Source: Alphaproteobacteria bacterium (GTDB lineage Bacteria; Pseudomonadota; Alphaproteobacteria; JAAEOK01). From it: a stretch of DNA of 64,000 bases. The stretch lies in the NCBI GenBank assembly GCA_024244705.1, contig JAAEOK010000082.1:1-64000 (forward strand). Reading direction: 5' to 3'. The translations under genes were made by a program, and so were the position numbers. The notes under the pieces were generated by a model, which was not told the origin of the DNA, did not search any database, and saw only the letters and a program-made list of their open reading frames with translations. This document shows, in pieces, positions 17,060-26,211 of the stretch. Numbering within the stretch: the first letter of the stretch is position 1; each line of letters begins with the position of its first letter.

Positions 17060-18004
17060 CTAATATTCGAGCTTCGGATCGACGCGGTTCAAGAGCGGCT
17101 TGCCGGCGACGAAGCGCTCGATGTTCTTGAACACGAGGTCGAGCGTCATGCCGAGCATCGTCGACGGATTGAGGCAGACGAAATTGGTTCCCTCCGCGGC
17201 ATGCCCTTCGAGCGACTTGATATGCGGCAATTCGTGGGCGCGGTCCTCTTCGAGCAACGCCCGGGTCGTCCGGTCGTGGCGTTCTCGCATATTGAACCAA
17301 TTGCCCTTGGCCGGCTCGTTCCAGTGTTCGATCTTCTTGGCGCTGATCGAGGCCTTGTGGACCATGGGGATGTGATAATCCTCCATCGCGTTCTCGATGT
17401 GGATCTTCCAGTTGCAGTCGACCTCATGGATCTTGCGCCGGGTGCAGACCAGGTTTTCGCAACCGTAGGACGCCATGGTCTCCGGAAAATCGCCGAGATA
17501 GTCGAGCAGCGGCCCGGCGTCGTGGTCGAAGTTGACGAAGATGAAGCCGCCCCAGGTTTCGAGGCGCAATTCGATGAGCCCGTTGTCCTCGAGCCGGAAG
17601 TCTTCGGTTTGGTCCATGCCGCCGGCCCCCTTGAGCCGCCCGTCGAGGTCGTAGGACCAGCCGTGATAGGGGCAGACGAACGAACGGCAATTGCCCTCGC
17701 CGCTCATCACCATCGCGCCGCGGTGCCGGCACGTATTGGCAAGCGCACGCACCCGGCCATCCTTGCCGCGCACGATTATGATCGGCACGCCGACAAAGGT
17801 CACCGTGAAGAAGTCGCCTGGTTCCGGAATACGGTCGACTCGGCCGAAGAAATTCCACACCTTCATGAACAGGTTTTTAATTTCGGCACGATGATAATCC
17901 TCCGACGTGTAACACCACGCCGGCAGCGTTTCCGCCTCGGTGACCGGCAGCCGCGATTTGGCATAGGTCGCGGGGTCGAACATGATCTCCGGGGATACTT
18001 GCAT
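17060..18004 (-). pseudogene. Rieske oxygenase alpha subunit, truncated and joined to a 2-hydroxyacid dehydrogenase tail
   Basis: Residues 1-289 are the N-terminal two thirds of an aromatic-ring-hydroxylating dioxygenase alpha subunit. The Rieske [2Fe-2S] ligands are Cys92/His94 and Cys111/His114, and the first mononuclear-iron histidines are His211 and His216 (AMEDYHIPMVH). From about residue 290 the sequence is no longer oxygenase-like. It ends FKNIERFVAGKPLLNRVDP plus four residues, which is the standard C-terminus of D-isomer 2-hydroxyacid dehydrogenases. The oxygenase therefore lacks its last 80-100 residues, including the iron-binding Asp. A deletion between two genes, or an assembly chimera, is the likely cause. 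The protein should be catalytically dead. Confidence 0.8.
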
Positions 18005-18112
18005 CCTGTCATCCTCCCTGCACCTCTGTCGCTGGGCCGTCCCGACGCGACGCCACTCCGGTCGACGGGTGGGCCCGCGGGCGGTCCTTCGCCGCTATTG
18101 TTATCGACGTTA

Positions 18113-18126
18113 ATTGATTAATCAAT
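18113..18126. promoter_or_regulatory. 14-bp perfect palindrome, candidate operator
   Basis: ATTGATTAATCAAT lies in the 212-bp region between the leftward Rieske remnant and the rightward ABC operon. It is a perfect inverted repeat in GC-rich surroundings. The two-base spacing between half sites excludes a canonical FNR box (which needs four). MarR- or GntR-type operators look similar. No regulator gene is adjacent. Confidence 0.4.
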
Positions 18127-18216
18127 CAATGTTGGGTTTTCGCCCATGCGCCGGTGGTGCTATCATCCGCCGGGCACAGAAAATGCCGAGCCATCACAGG
18201 CAGGGAGGACTGAGGA

Positions 18217-19428
18217 ATGCGCAAGTTTACAGCAATGGTCGGGGCGGTCGCGCTGGTTGCGGCAGTGGGTGCTCTTGGCGCCAAGAGCCAGGCCGCCGAT
18301 CCGATCAAGATCGGCGAAATCAACAGCTACACCGCCCTCGCCGATTTCACGCAGCCCTACAAGAAGGGCTGGGAAATGGCGGTCGAGGAGATCAATGCGA
18401 GCGGCGGCGTACTCGGCCGTCCGCTGGAGGTGATCGCCCGCGATGACGGCGGCAAGCCCGGCAACGCGGTCAAGATCGCCGAGGAATTGGTGACCAAGGA
18501 GGGGGTCGACATACTGGTTGGGACCTTCTTTTCCCACATCGGCGTCGCCGTCACCAACTATTCGAAACAGAAGGAGAAATTGTTCCTCGCGACCGAGCCG
18601 ATGAGCGATGACATCGTGTGGAAGCAGGGTCATCGCTATACCTTCCGGCTACGGCCGAGCACCTATATCCAGTCGGCGATGCTGGCCGAAGAGGCGGCGA
18701 AGCTGCCGGCCAAGCGCTGGGCAATCGTGGCGCCGAACTACAAGTTCGGCCAGGACGCGGTTGCCGCCTTCAAGAAGGTCATGATGGAGAAGCGGCCGGA
18801 CGTCGAATTCGTCGAGGAACAATGGCCGGCGCTGTTCAAGATCGATCCCGGCGCCACCGTTCAGGCCTTGGCCCAGGCCAAGCCCGACGGTATCTATAGC
18901 GCGCTGTTCAGCCGCGACCTGGCGGCCTTCGTCCGCGAAGCCGAACTGCGCGGCCTGTTGACCGACGACCTCACCGTCGTCGGGCTGTTGACCGGTGAGC
19001 CGGAATATATCGACCCGATGGGCGAAGAAGCGCCCAAGAACTGGATCGTCACCGGCTATCCCTGGTATGCGATCACCGATCCCGAGCACAAGAAATTCAT
19101 CGAAGATTATCAGGCCAAGTACAATGAGACGCCGCGGATGGGGAGCCTCGTCGGCTATGTCTCGATGTATGCGGTCAAGGCGGCGATCGAAGCCGCCGGC
19201 GTTGTCGAACAGGAGGCGGTTATCGACGCCATGGAAGGTCTGACCTTCGATTCGATCGTCGGGCCGATCACCTTCCGGGCCAACGACCACCAGTCGACGA
19301 TGGGCACCTGGGTCGGCCGCACCGCGGTCAAGGACGGACGGCCGATGATGGTCGACTGGAGCTACGAGAGCGGGCCGGCCTACTTCCCCAGCGACGACGA
19401 AATCGCGGAGATGAGGGGCTCGAACTAG
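18217..19428 (+). CDS. branched-chain amino acid-type ABC transporter substrate-binding protein
   Basis: A 403-aa periplasmic binding protein of the LivK/type I family. The signal peptide is residues 1-27 (cut after SQA), followed by IKIGEINSYT, the usual first strand. The conserved NASGGVLGRPLEVIARDDGGKPGNAV block and the second-lobe sequence follow. It heads a four-gene operon with a fused permease and two ATPases. A strong intrinsic terminator just after its stop probably limits readthrough, so the binding protein is made in excess. The ligand may be an amino acid, urea, amide or aromatic acid; the neighbouring broken Rieske gene would fit an aromatic compound but proves nothing. Confidence 0.92.
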   Translation: MRKFTAMVGAVALVAAVGALGAKSQAADPIKIGEINSYTALADFTQPYKKGWEMAVEEINASGGVLGRPLEVIARDDGGKPGNAVKIAEELVTKEGVDILVGTFFSHIGVAVTNYSKQKEKLFLATEPMSDDIVWKQGHRYTFRLRPSTYIQSAMLAEEAAKLPAKRWAIVAPNYKFGQDAVAAFKKVMMEKRPDVEFVEEQWPALFKIDPGATVQALAQAKPDGIYSALFSRDLAAFVREAELRGLLTDDLTVVGLLTGEPEYIDPMGEEAPKNWIVTGYPWYAITDPEHKKFIEDYQAKYNETPRMGSLVGYVSMYAVKAAIEAAGVVEQEAVIDAMEGLTFDSIVGPITFRANDHQSTMGTWVGRTAVKDGRPMMVDWSYESGPAYFPSDDEIAEMRGSN

Positions 19429-19442
19429 CGCACTCCGACTGG

Positions 19443-19478
19443 CGGCGTGGCGCCCACCGATAGCGCCACGCCGTTTTT
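19443..19478 (+). terminator. intrinsic terminator/attenuator after substrate-binding gene
   Basis: An 11-bp perfect stem (19443-19453 with 19463-19473), a 9-base loop and a run of five T. It lies between the binding-protein stop and the permease start, so it likely acts as a partial terminator inside the operon. Confidence 0.85.
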
Positions 19479-19505
19479 CCTGCACGGCTTTGCATTGGGG
19501 GACCG

Positions 19506-21359
19506 GTGAGCTTTTACCTTGTCCAGTTCCTGACCGGTCTGGCGAGCGCCTCTTCCTTGTTCCTGGTCGCCTCGGGGCTGTCGATCATTTTCGGCGTCAC
19601 ACGGGTGGTGAATTTCGCCCACGGCTCGTTCTACATGCTGGGCGCCTTCATCGCCTATTCGCTGGTCACTACCCTGCCCTCCGGACCGCTCGGGTTTTGG
19701 GGCGGCGTGATCGTGTCGGCCCTGATCGTCGGCGTCGTCGGCGTCGTCATGGAAGTGACGATTCTGCGCCGAATCTATCAGTCGCCGGAGCTTTTCCAGC
19801 TGGTCGCCACCTTCGGTGTCGTGCTGCTGGTCAAGGATGTCGCGCTCTTCATTTGGGGACCCGAGGACAAGCTCGGCCCGCGGGCGCCGGGCTTCGATGG
19901 CGCGGTCGACATCTTCGGCACCAAGTTGCCCGAATACGACCTCGTCATGATCGTCCTCGGCTTCGTCGTCCTCGGCGCCCTGTGGCTCCTCTTCCACCGC
20001 ACCCGCTGGGGCGCCCTGGTCCGCGCCGCCACCGAGGACCGGGAGATGCTGGGAGCGCTCGGCATCAACCAGGTCATGCTGTTCACCGCCGTCTTCTTCC
20101 TCGGCTCGGTGCTCGCCGGCCTTGGCGGCGCATTGCAACTGCCGCGATCATCGGTCAGCCACCACATGGATTTGGCGATCATCGCGACCGTTTTCGTCGT
20201 CGTCGTGGTCGGTGGCATGGGAAGCATCCTCGGTGCCTTTCTCGCCGCCGTCATCATCAGCGAGCTCAACGCCTTCGGCATCCTGGTCTTTCCCAAGATC
20301 ACCCTGGTTCTGATGTTCCTCGTCATGGTCGCGGTGCTCGTCATCCGGCCCTGGGGCCTGCTCGGCAAACCGGAGAGCGAGGCCGGCGGCGAACAATACG
20401 ATGACGAGACGCTGGGCCGGCTGCCGGGCCGGCTGACGCGGTGGTTGCTGGCCGGCGTTTTCGTTCTGTTGCTGGCGCTGCCGGCCATCGTGCAGCCCTT
20501 CTACCTGGTGCTGATGACGGAGGTCTTCATCTTCGCGCTGTTCGCCGCCAGCCTTCACTTCATCATGGGCAATGGCGGCATGGTCTCGTTCGGCCACGCC
20601 GCCTATTTCGGGCTCGGCGCCTATGGCGCGGCGGTGTTCCTGATCTACGGCTCGACGCCGATGGAGCTGGCGGTCTTCCTCGCGCCCGCGGTCGCCGGCC
20701 TGGGCGCGCTTATCTTCGGCTGGTTCTGCGTCCGCCTGTCCGGGGTCTATATGGCGATGCTCAGCCTCGCCTTCGCCCAGATCGTGTGGTCGATCATCTT
20801 TCAATCGAGCGAGATCACCGGCGGCGAAGACGGCATGGTCGGGGTGTGGCCGGCGGGTTGGGCGAGCGGTCGCATGACTTTCTATTATTTGACCCTGATC
20901 ATCTCTACCGGCGGCGTGTTGGCGCTGTGGCGGATGCTGTTCTCGCCCTTCGGCTACTCGGTCCGCGCCGGCCGCGATTCGCCGCTCCGAGTGGAATCGA
21001 TCGGCATCAACTTCCGCGGCCAGAAATGGCTCGCCTTCGTCATCGCCGGTGTTTTCGCCGGCCTGGCGGGCGGACTCTATGCGTTTTCCAAAGGGATCGT
21101 CGACCCGACCACGGTCGATATTCCGCGCTCGATCGACGCCCTCATGATGGTCCTGATCGGCGGCGTGCAGACCCTCATCGGACCCCTGGTCGGCGCCCTC
21201 ACATTTGTCGTCCTGGAGGACCGGCTGGCGACGTTCGAGTTCTGGCGTGCCATATTCGGCATCATCATCATCGCCATCTGCGTCGCCATGCCCAAGGGCA
21301 TCGTCGGTTCGACCGGCGCCTTGTTCGCCCGGCTGACAGGACGCGAGCGGGCGCCATGA
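19506..21359 (+). CDS. fused LivH-LivM branched-chain ABC permease
   Basis: A 617-aa protein joining both permeases of a Liv-type transporter. Residues 1-285 are LivH-like (SGLSIIFGVTRVVNFAHG near the start, the conserved EAA-like loop with ALGINQ, then GGMGSILGAFLAA). Residues about 305-610 are LivM-like (NGGMVSFGHAAYFGLGAYGAA, then RDSPLRVESIGIN, and GPLVGALTFVVLED). Usually these are two genes of about 290 and 330-400 aa; here one polypeptide supplies the heterodimer. The start is GTG at 19506. The stop overlaps the ATG of the next gene (ATGA). Confidence 0.92.
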   Translation: MSFYLVQFLTGLASASSLFLVASGLSIIFGVTRVVNFAHGSFYMLGAFIAYSLVTTLPSGPLGFWGGVIVSALIVGVVGVVMEVTILRRIYQSPELFQLVATFGVVLLVKDVALFIWGPEDKLGPRAPGFDGAVDIFGTKLPEYDLVMIVLGFVVLGALWLLFHRTRWGALVRAATEDREMLGALGINQVMLFTAVFFLGSVLAGLGGALQLPRSSVSHHMDLAIIATVFVVVVVGGMGSILGAFLAAVIISELNAFGILVFPKITLVLMFLVMVAVLVIRPWGLLGKPESEAGGEQYDDETLGRLPGRLTRWLLAGVFVLLLALPAIVQPFYLVLMTEVFIFALFAASLHFIMGNGGMVSFGHAAYFGLGAYGAAVFLIYGSTPMELAVFLAPAVAGLGALIFGWFCVRLSGVYMAMLSLAFAQIVWSIIFQSSEITGGEDGMVGVWPAGWASGRMTFYYLTLIISTGGVLALWRMLFSPFGYSVRAGRDSPLRVESIGINFRGQKWLAFVIAGVFAGLAGGLYAFSKGIVDPTTVDIPRSIDALMMVLIGGVQTLIGPLVGALTFVVLEDRLATFEFWRAIFGIIIIAICVAMPKGIVGSTGALFARLTGRERAP

Positions 21360-22132
21360 CCGAGCTCGCTGTCAGCGACCTGCACAAATCCTTCGGCGGC
21401 GTCAAGGCGCTCAACGGCATCGGGTTCACCCTCGGTGCCGGCGAACTCCTGGCCATGATCGGCCCCAACGGCGCCGGCAAGACGACATGCTTCAACTGCG
21501 TCAACGGCCAACTCCATCCCGACACCGGTTCGGTCCGCTTCGACGAACACGAGCTCGTCGGCCTGGCGCCGCGCGAGATCTGGCGCCTCGGGATCGGCCG
21601 CACCTTTCAGATCACCGCTACTTTCGGCTCGATGACGGTGGCCGAAAACGTGCAAGTGGCATTGCTGTCCCACCACCGGCGGATTCGTGCCTTGTGGCCG
21701 CTGGCGACACGGATGTACCGCGACGAGGCATTGGCCCTTCTCGACGCGGTCGGCATGGCGGACCAGGCCGCTCGGCAGTGCGGCGTGTTGGCCTATGGCG
21801 ACCTCAAGCGGGTCGAGTTGGCGGTGGCATTGGCCCACGATCCGCGGTTGCTGCTGATGGACGAACCGACCGCCGGTATGGCGCCGAAGGAGCGCATCGC
21901 ATTGATGCAGCTGACCGCGCAAATCGTCAATCAGCGCGACATCAGCGTGCTGTTCACCGAACACGACATGGACGTCGTGTTCGCCAATGCCGATCGGATC
22001 ATCGTCCTCAACCGCGGCGAGGTGATCGCCGAGGGCACGCCCGAGGCGGTGCGCGAGAATCCGATGGTGCAGGAGATCTATCTCGGCGCCGGCAGCATGT
22101 TCGGCGCCGCCGCGGAATTCGGCAATGCTTAG
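21356..22132 (+). CDS. ABC transporter ATP-binding protein, LivG type
   Basis: A 258-aa ATPase. Walker A is GPNGAGKTT, the Q-loop follows GRTFQ, and Walker B is LLLMDEPTAG. The H-loop His is in LFTEHDMD. The signature region reads LAYGDLKRVELA instead of LSGGQ; LivG proteins commonly have a similar LPYGxQR form. The C-terminal extension typical of LivG is present. The start overlaps the permease stop, and the end overlaps livF by eight bases, so the three genes are co-translated. Confidence 0.92.
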   Translation: MTELAVSDLHKSFGGVKALNGIGFTLGAGELLAMIGPNGAGKTTCFNCVNGQLHPDTGSVRFDEHELVGLAPREIWRLGIGRTFQITATFGSMTVAENVQVALLSHHRRIRALWPLATRMYRDEALALLDAVGMADQAARQCGVLAYGDLKRVELAVALAHDPRLLLMDEPTAGMAPKERIALMQLTAQIVNQRDISVLFTEHDMDVVFANADRIIVLNRGEVIAEGTPEAVRENPMVQEIYLGAGSMFGAAAEFGNA

Positions 22133-22826
22133 CGTCGCTGGAATCGACACCTTCTACGGCCGCGCCCAGATATTGGTCGATGTTTCCCTGGACGTCGCCG
22201 CCGGCGAGGTCGTCGCGCTGCTCGGCCGCAATGGCGCCGGCAAGACGACGACGCTCAAGAGCATCATGGGATTGGTTAGGCCCGCGCGCGGCGAGATCCA
22301 TTTCGACGGCACGCGAATAAGCGGCCGGCGGTCGTTCGAGATCAGCCGGCTCGGCCTCGGTTACGTGCCCGAGGAACGGCGCATTTTCACCGACCTCACG
22401 GTCGACGAAAACCTCGAAGTGGCGCGCCAGCCGCCGCGCGCCGACGCGCCGGCCTGGACCGTCGAGCAGCTCTTCGACCTGTTCCCCAACCTCGCCGAAA
22501 TGCGTGGGCGGTCGGCGCGGGCGATGTCCGGCGGCGAACAGCAGATGCTGACCATCGCGCGCACGCTGATGGGAAACCCGCGGGCGATCCTGCTCGACGA
22601 GCCGTCGGAAGGGCTGGCGCCGGTGATCATCGAGCAAATGGCGAGCACGGTGCGCGAGCTCAAATCGGAGGGCATGACCGTGCTGCTGTCCGAACAGAAC
22701 CTGCATTTCGCCGGCCTCGTCGCCGATCGCGCGGTGATCATCGAATCGGGCCACATTCGCTATCAGGGCACGATGGCGGAGCTCGCCGCCGACGAAGAGG
22801 TGCGCGCGGCCTATCTCATGGTGTGA
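22125..22826 (+). CDS. ABC transporter ATP-binding protein, LivF type
   Basis: A 233-aa ATPase, the second nucleotide-binding subunit of the Liv-type transporter. Walker A is GRNGAGKTT, the signature is MSGGEQQM, and Walker B is AILLDEPSEG followed by LAPVI, the LivF pattern. The switch region reads SEQNLHFA, with Gln in place of the usual His of ABC ATPases, a common LivF variant. It is the last gene of the operon and its stop lies inside the stem of a terminator hairpin. Confidence 0.92.
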   Translation: MLSVAGIDTFYGRAQILVDVSLDVAAGEVVALLGRNGAGKTTTLKSIMGLVRPARGEIHFDGTRISGRRSFEISRLGLGYVPEERRIFTDLTVDENLEVARQPPRADAPAWTVEQLFDLFPNLAEMRGRSARAMSGGEQQMLTIARTLMGNPRAILLDEPSEGLAPVIIEQMASTVRELKSEGMTVLLSEQNLHFAGLVADRAVIIESGHIRYQGTMAELAADEEVRAAYLMV

Positions 22827-22860
22827 CCGCGCGAACTCGAACCGTCCGCGGTCACCATTT
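22823..22860 (+). terminator. probable terminator of the Liv-type operon
   Basis: A 9-bp perfect stem (22823-22831 with 22847-22855) encloses a 15-base loop and is followed by CATTTT. The stem begins one base before the livF stop codon. Confidence 0.6.
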
Positions 22861-22996
22861 TACCATAAGCCGCGACTGGAGCGCATAGGTGACACCCTCA
22901 CCGCGCCATTGACCGCGGTCGCGATATCCGATTGAAGAGAGGCATGGGCGGCGTCCGCGCATGGACCATCCGCCACCGGAGAGGTGCCGACGCGAT

Positions 22997-23965
22997 ATGA
23001 CCGTCGCCGTCCAATCGAAGGCCCCGGTCCAGGGTATATTGTGCGTTCTCGTGGCGACCATCGTTTTGTCGCTGCAGGATTCGATCATCAAGTTTCTGAG
23101 CCCCAGCTTTCCACTGCACGAAATCGTCTTGTGGCGGGCAACCATCGCCATCGGCCTGACCGTCGTCTTCGCCTATTTCGAAGGCGGCATCCATGTGCTC
23201 AAGACGCGACGCCTGGGCCTGCATCTGCTGCGCGGGTTCTTGCTGGTTATCGCCAACCTGACCTTTTTTCTTGGCCTGGCGGCGATACCACTGGCCGAAG
23301 CGGTGGCGATATTCTTCGTCGCCCCCCTGTTCATCACCGCGTTGTCGGTTCCGATCCTCGGCGAGCATGTCGGCATCAAGCGATGGCTGGCCGTCGTCAC
23401 GGGCTTGGTCGGTGTCATCATCATCGTGCGCCCCGCCGATGACGTGTTCGAATTCGCCACCCTGCTGCCGGTGGCCGCCGCCCTTGCCTACGCCGCGATG
23501 CAGATGACAACACGCCGCCTCGGTGTCACCGATCGCGCCTCGACCTTGTCCTTCTACATTCAGATCTGCTTCTTCACCGCGAGCATCGCCATCGGCCTCG
23601 TCGTCGGCGACGGCCGCTACGCGAGCGGCGGGCACGCAAGCGTCGAATTCCTGTTGCGCGCCTGGTCATGGCCCGACACCGGCCACTTCCTGTTGCTGTC
23701 GCTGAACGGCCTCTTGATCGCCATCGGCGCCTACATGCTGTCTCAGGCCTACCGGATCGCCGAGGCCAACGTCATCGCGCCGTTCGAGTACGTGGCGCTG
23801 CCGATGGCAATATTCTGGGGGTTCATGATCTGGGGCGACCTGCCCGACGGCTGGGCGTTCGTCGGCATCTCCCTGATCATCGGCAGTGGATTGTTCGTTT
23901 TCTACCGCGAAGCCCGCAAGGGGCGAACGATCGCCGCCGCCAGGCCGGGCAGCAGAATTCGATAG
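22997..23965 (+). CDS. EamA/DMT-family transporter
   Basis: A 322-aa membrane protein with ten predicted helices and two EamA repeats. The first repeat has FLGLAAIPLAEAVAIFF and ends GVIIIVRP; the second has AYRIAEANVIAPFEYVALP and ends IIGSGLFVFYRE. This is the RhaT/YdcZ-like drug/metabolite transporter superfamily; the substrate cannot be told from sequence. The ATG at 22997 is preferred over one 12 codons upstream because it gives a short cytoplasmic N-terminus. It stands between the Liv operon and the redox cluster. Confidence 0.88.
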   Translation: MTVAVQSKAPVQGILCVLVATIVLSLQDSIIKFLSPSFPLHEIVLWRATIAIGLTVVFAYFEGGIHVLKTRRLGLHLLRGFLLVIANLTFFLGLAAIPLAEAVAIFFVAPLFITALSVPILGEHVGIKRWLAVVTGLVGVIIIVRPADDVFEFATLLPVAAALAYAAMQMTTRRLGVTDRASTLSFYIQICFFTASIAIGLVVGDGRYASGGHASVEFLLRAWSWPDTGHFLLLSLNGLLIAIGAYMLSQAYRIAEANVIAPFEYVALPMAIFWGFMIWGDLPDGWAFVGISLIIGSGLFVFYREARKGRTIAAARPGSRIR

Positions 23966-24061
23966 CAGGCGGGCGCCGGATCACGGCCGTCGCCTTGTCG
24001 GAACCGGTCGGCTCGTTTATTAGAGGGATCGCAGTCGTCATTTGTGAAAGCCACCGGGACC

Positions 24062-25363
24062 ATGACCCTGAGAGTCGCCATCGTTGGATCGGGGCCGAGC
24101 GGATTTTACGCCGCCGACGCTCTGGTGCGCGGCCGCGACGACATCGAGGTCGATATCATCGAACGGCTGCCGACGCCCTATGGCCTGATCCGCGGCGGGG
24201 TCGCGCCCGACCATCAGACGACCAAAAACGTGTCGCGCAATTTCGAGAAGACGGCGATGCGCGACAACGTGCGCTATTACGGCAATGTTTGCGTTGGCGA
24301 CGATTTGGGCCTGGACGAACTGCGTGTCATCTACGATGCCGTCATCCTCGCCGTCGGTGCTCCCCACGACAATTTGCTGACCATCCCCGGCAGCGATTTG
24401 CCCGGGGTCATCGGATCGGCGGCTTTCGTCGGCTGGTACAACGGCCATCCCGACTTCACCGATCTCGACCCGCCTCTCGATCATCAGGCGGTCGCCGTCA
24501 TCGGCAACGGCAATGTGGCGATCGACGTGGCGCGCGTGCTGACCAAGCCGAACGACGTCCTGGCCACGACCGATATCGCCCACCACGCCATCGCCGCGAT
24601 TGCCGAGGCGCCGATCACGGATGTCTATATGATCGGGCGCCGCGGGCCCGTCGAAGCCAAGTTCACCAACGTCGAGCTTCGCGAAATGGGCGATCTGCCG
24701 GGCTGCATTCCGGTCGTCGATGCCGACCACCTGCCGGATTCGATCGACGTCGAGATGTCCGACCGCGATTTGCGGCTGAAGGCCAAGAACCTGGAAACCC
24801 TGCGCGGTTTCACCGAGTTGCATGACCGCGAACACGAGCGGCGGGTCCATTTCATGTTCTACGCGGCGCCGGTGGCGGTGCTCGGCGACGACCGGGTCAC
24901 CGGCCTGAGGCTCGAACGGACCAAGGTCGTCGATGGCCGCGCCATGGGTACCGGCGAGTTCTTCGATATCGAATGCGGCCTCGTCGTACCGGCGATCGGC
25001 TACCGGTCGATGGCGATCGAAGGCGTCGAATTCAATCACGAGCGCGGCCTGATCGACAGCGACGACGGCCGCGTCGAACGTGGGCTCTATGTCGTCGGAT
25101 GGGTCAAGCGGGGGCCGACCGGTGTCATCGCGACCAACCGGCCGGACGGCAAGATCGCAGCCGATCTCATTTTCGAAGATTTCGCCGACGGCGACCGGCC
25201 GGGCCATGCCGCGCTCGAAGACCTGCTGCGGGGGCGTGGGGTCAAGTGGGTGACCTTCGAGGCGTGGAAGACGATCGAGGCGGCGGAGGTCGCCGCCGCG
25301 ACCAGCGGCGCACCGCGGCGCAAATTCACGACGATCGAGGACATGCTGTCGGCGCTCGATTAG
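24062..25363 (+). CDS. FprA-like ferredoxin--NADP+ reductase (adrenodoxin reductase type)
   Basis: A 433-aa two-dinucleotide-domain flavoprotein. The FAD-binding GSGPSGFYAADAL motif is near residue 10, followed by PTPYGLIRGGVAPDH, the adrenodoxin-reductase signature. The NADP-binding GNGNVAIDVARVL motif comes near residue 155, then GRRGP with the Arg pair that binds the 2' phosphate, and the C-terminal GWVKRGPTGVIATNR. This family passes electrons between NADPH and ferredoxin. Directly downstream are a flavodoxin-fold protein, KorAB and an aldehyde:ferredoxin oxidoreductase, all ferredoxin users, which supports the role. No ferredoxin gene is seen here. Confidence 0.88.
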   Translation: MTLRVAIVGSGPSGFYAADALVRGRDDIEVDIIERLPTPYGLIRGGVAPDHQTTKNVSRNFEKTAMRDNVRYYGNVCVGDDLGLDELRVIYDAVILAVGAPHDNLLTIPGSDLPGVIGSAAFVGWYNGHPDFTDLDPPLDHQAVAVIGNGNVAIDVARVLTKPNDVLATTDIAHHAIAAIAEAPITDVYMIGRRGPVEAKFTNVELREMGDLPGCIPVVDADHLPDSIDVEMSDRDLRLKAKNLETLRGFTELHDREHERRVHFMFYAAPVAVLGDDRVTGLRLERTKVVDGRAMGTGEFFDIECGLVVPAIGYRSMAIEGVEFNHERGLIDSDDGRVERGLYVVGWVKRGPTGVIATNRPDGKIAADLIFEDFADGDRPGHAALEDLLRGRGVKWVTFEAWKTIEAAEVAAATSGAPRRKFTTIEDMLSALD

Positions 25364-25467
25364 GACACGGCGACGGCCCGCGCCCGCCGGCCATCTTCGA
25401 GCCAGGTGGGTGAAGGCCGGCCGTAATTCCCGGAACCGAATTGAATCGACGAAAGGCAGGGCCGATC

Positions 25468-26211
25468 ATGCTCAATGAACAGCAGGAGAAATGGTGCGCC
25501 GAAAGCAAATGGGACTTTTCGGACCTCAAGGCGTTGTTCCTCAACTGCACGCTCAAGAAGTCGCCCGAAATGTCGCATACCGACGGCCTGGTGCGCATGT
25601 CGAAGGCCATCATGGAGAAAAACGGCGTGCAGGTCGACGAGTTGCGCCCGGTCGACCACGACATCGCCTATGGTGTCTACGGCGACATGACGGAGCATGG
25701 TTGGGACAAGGACGACTGGCCGCGGATTTACGAAAAAGTCAAAGCCGCTCATATCCTTGTCATTACCTCGCCAATTTGGCTGGGCGAGAAATCCTCGGTC
25801 TGCACCAAGGTGATCGAACGCCTCTATTCGACCTCGAGCGACCTCAACGACCGCGGCCAGTACGCCTATTACGGCCGGGTTGGCGGCTGCCTCATCACCG
25901 GCAACGAAGACGGCGCCAAACACTGCGCTATGAACATTCTCTACTCGCTGCAGCATCTGGGCTACGTCATCCCGCCGCAGGCGGATGCTGCCTGGCTCGG
26001 CGAGGCCGGTCCCGGCCCGTCCTATCTCGACCCGGATTCCGGCGGGCCGGAGAACGAGTTCACCAACCGCAACACCACGTTCATGACCTGGAACCTGCTG
26101 CACATGGCCCGGATGATCACCGACGCCGGGGGCATTCCGGCCCACGGCAACCAGCGCTCGGCTTGGGAGGCGGGCTGCCGTTTTGACAACCCCAACCCGC
26201 TTTACCGCTGA
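25468..26211 (+). CDS. flavodoxin-fold NAD(P)H-dependent oxidoreductase
   Basis: A 247-aa protein of the NADPH-dependent FMN reductase/flavodoxin-like family. The first strand and FMN phosphate loop are in LKALFLNCTLKKSPEMSHT. The second FMN loop is in VITSPIWLGEKSSVCTKVIERLY, and the isoalloxazine contact is around GGCLITGNEDGAKH. The ATG at 25468 is chosen over a TTG nine codons upstream. It sits between the FprA-like reductase and korA, so it may be an electron carrier or small reductase in the same network. Confidence 0.82.
   Translation: MLNEQQEKWCAESKWDFSDLKALFLNCTLKKSPEMSHTDGLVRMSKAIMEKNGVQVDELRPVDHDIAYGVYGDMTEHGWDKDDWPRIYEKVKAAHILVITSPIWLGEKSSVCTKVIERLYSTSSDLNDRGQYAYYGRVGGCLITGNEDGAKHCAMNILYSLQHLGYVIPPQADAAWLGEAGPGPSYLDPDSGGPENEFTNRNTTFMTWNLLHMARMITDAGGIPAHGNQRSAWEAGCRFDNPNPLYR

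Noticed and set aside
18113-18126. FNR/Anr box.
   Set aside because: The half sites TTGAT and ATCAA are separated by two bases instead of four.
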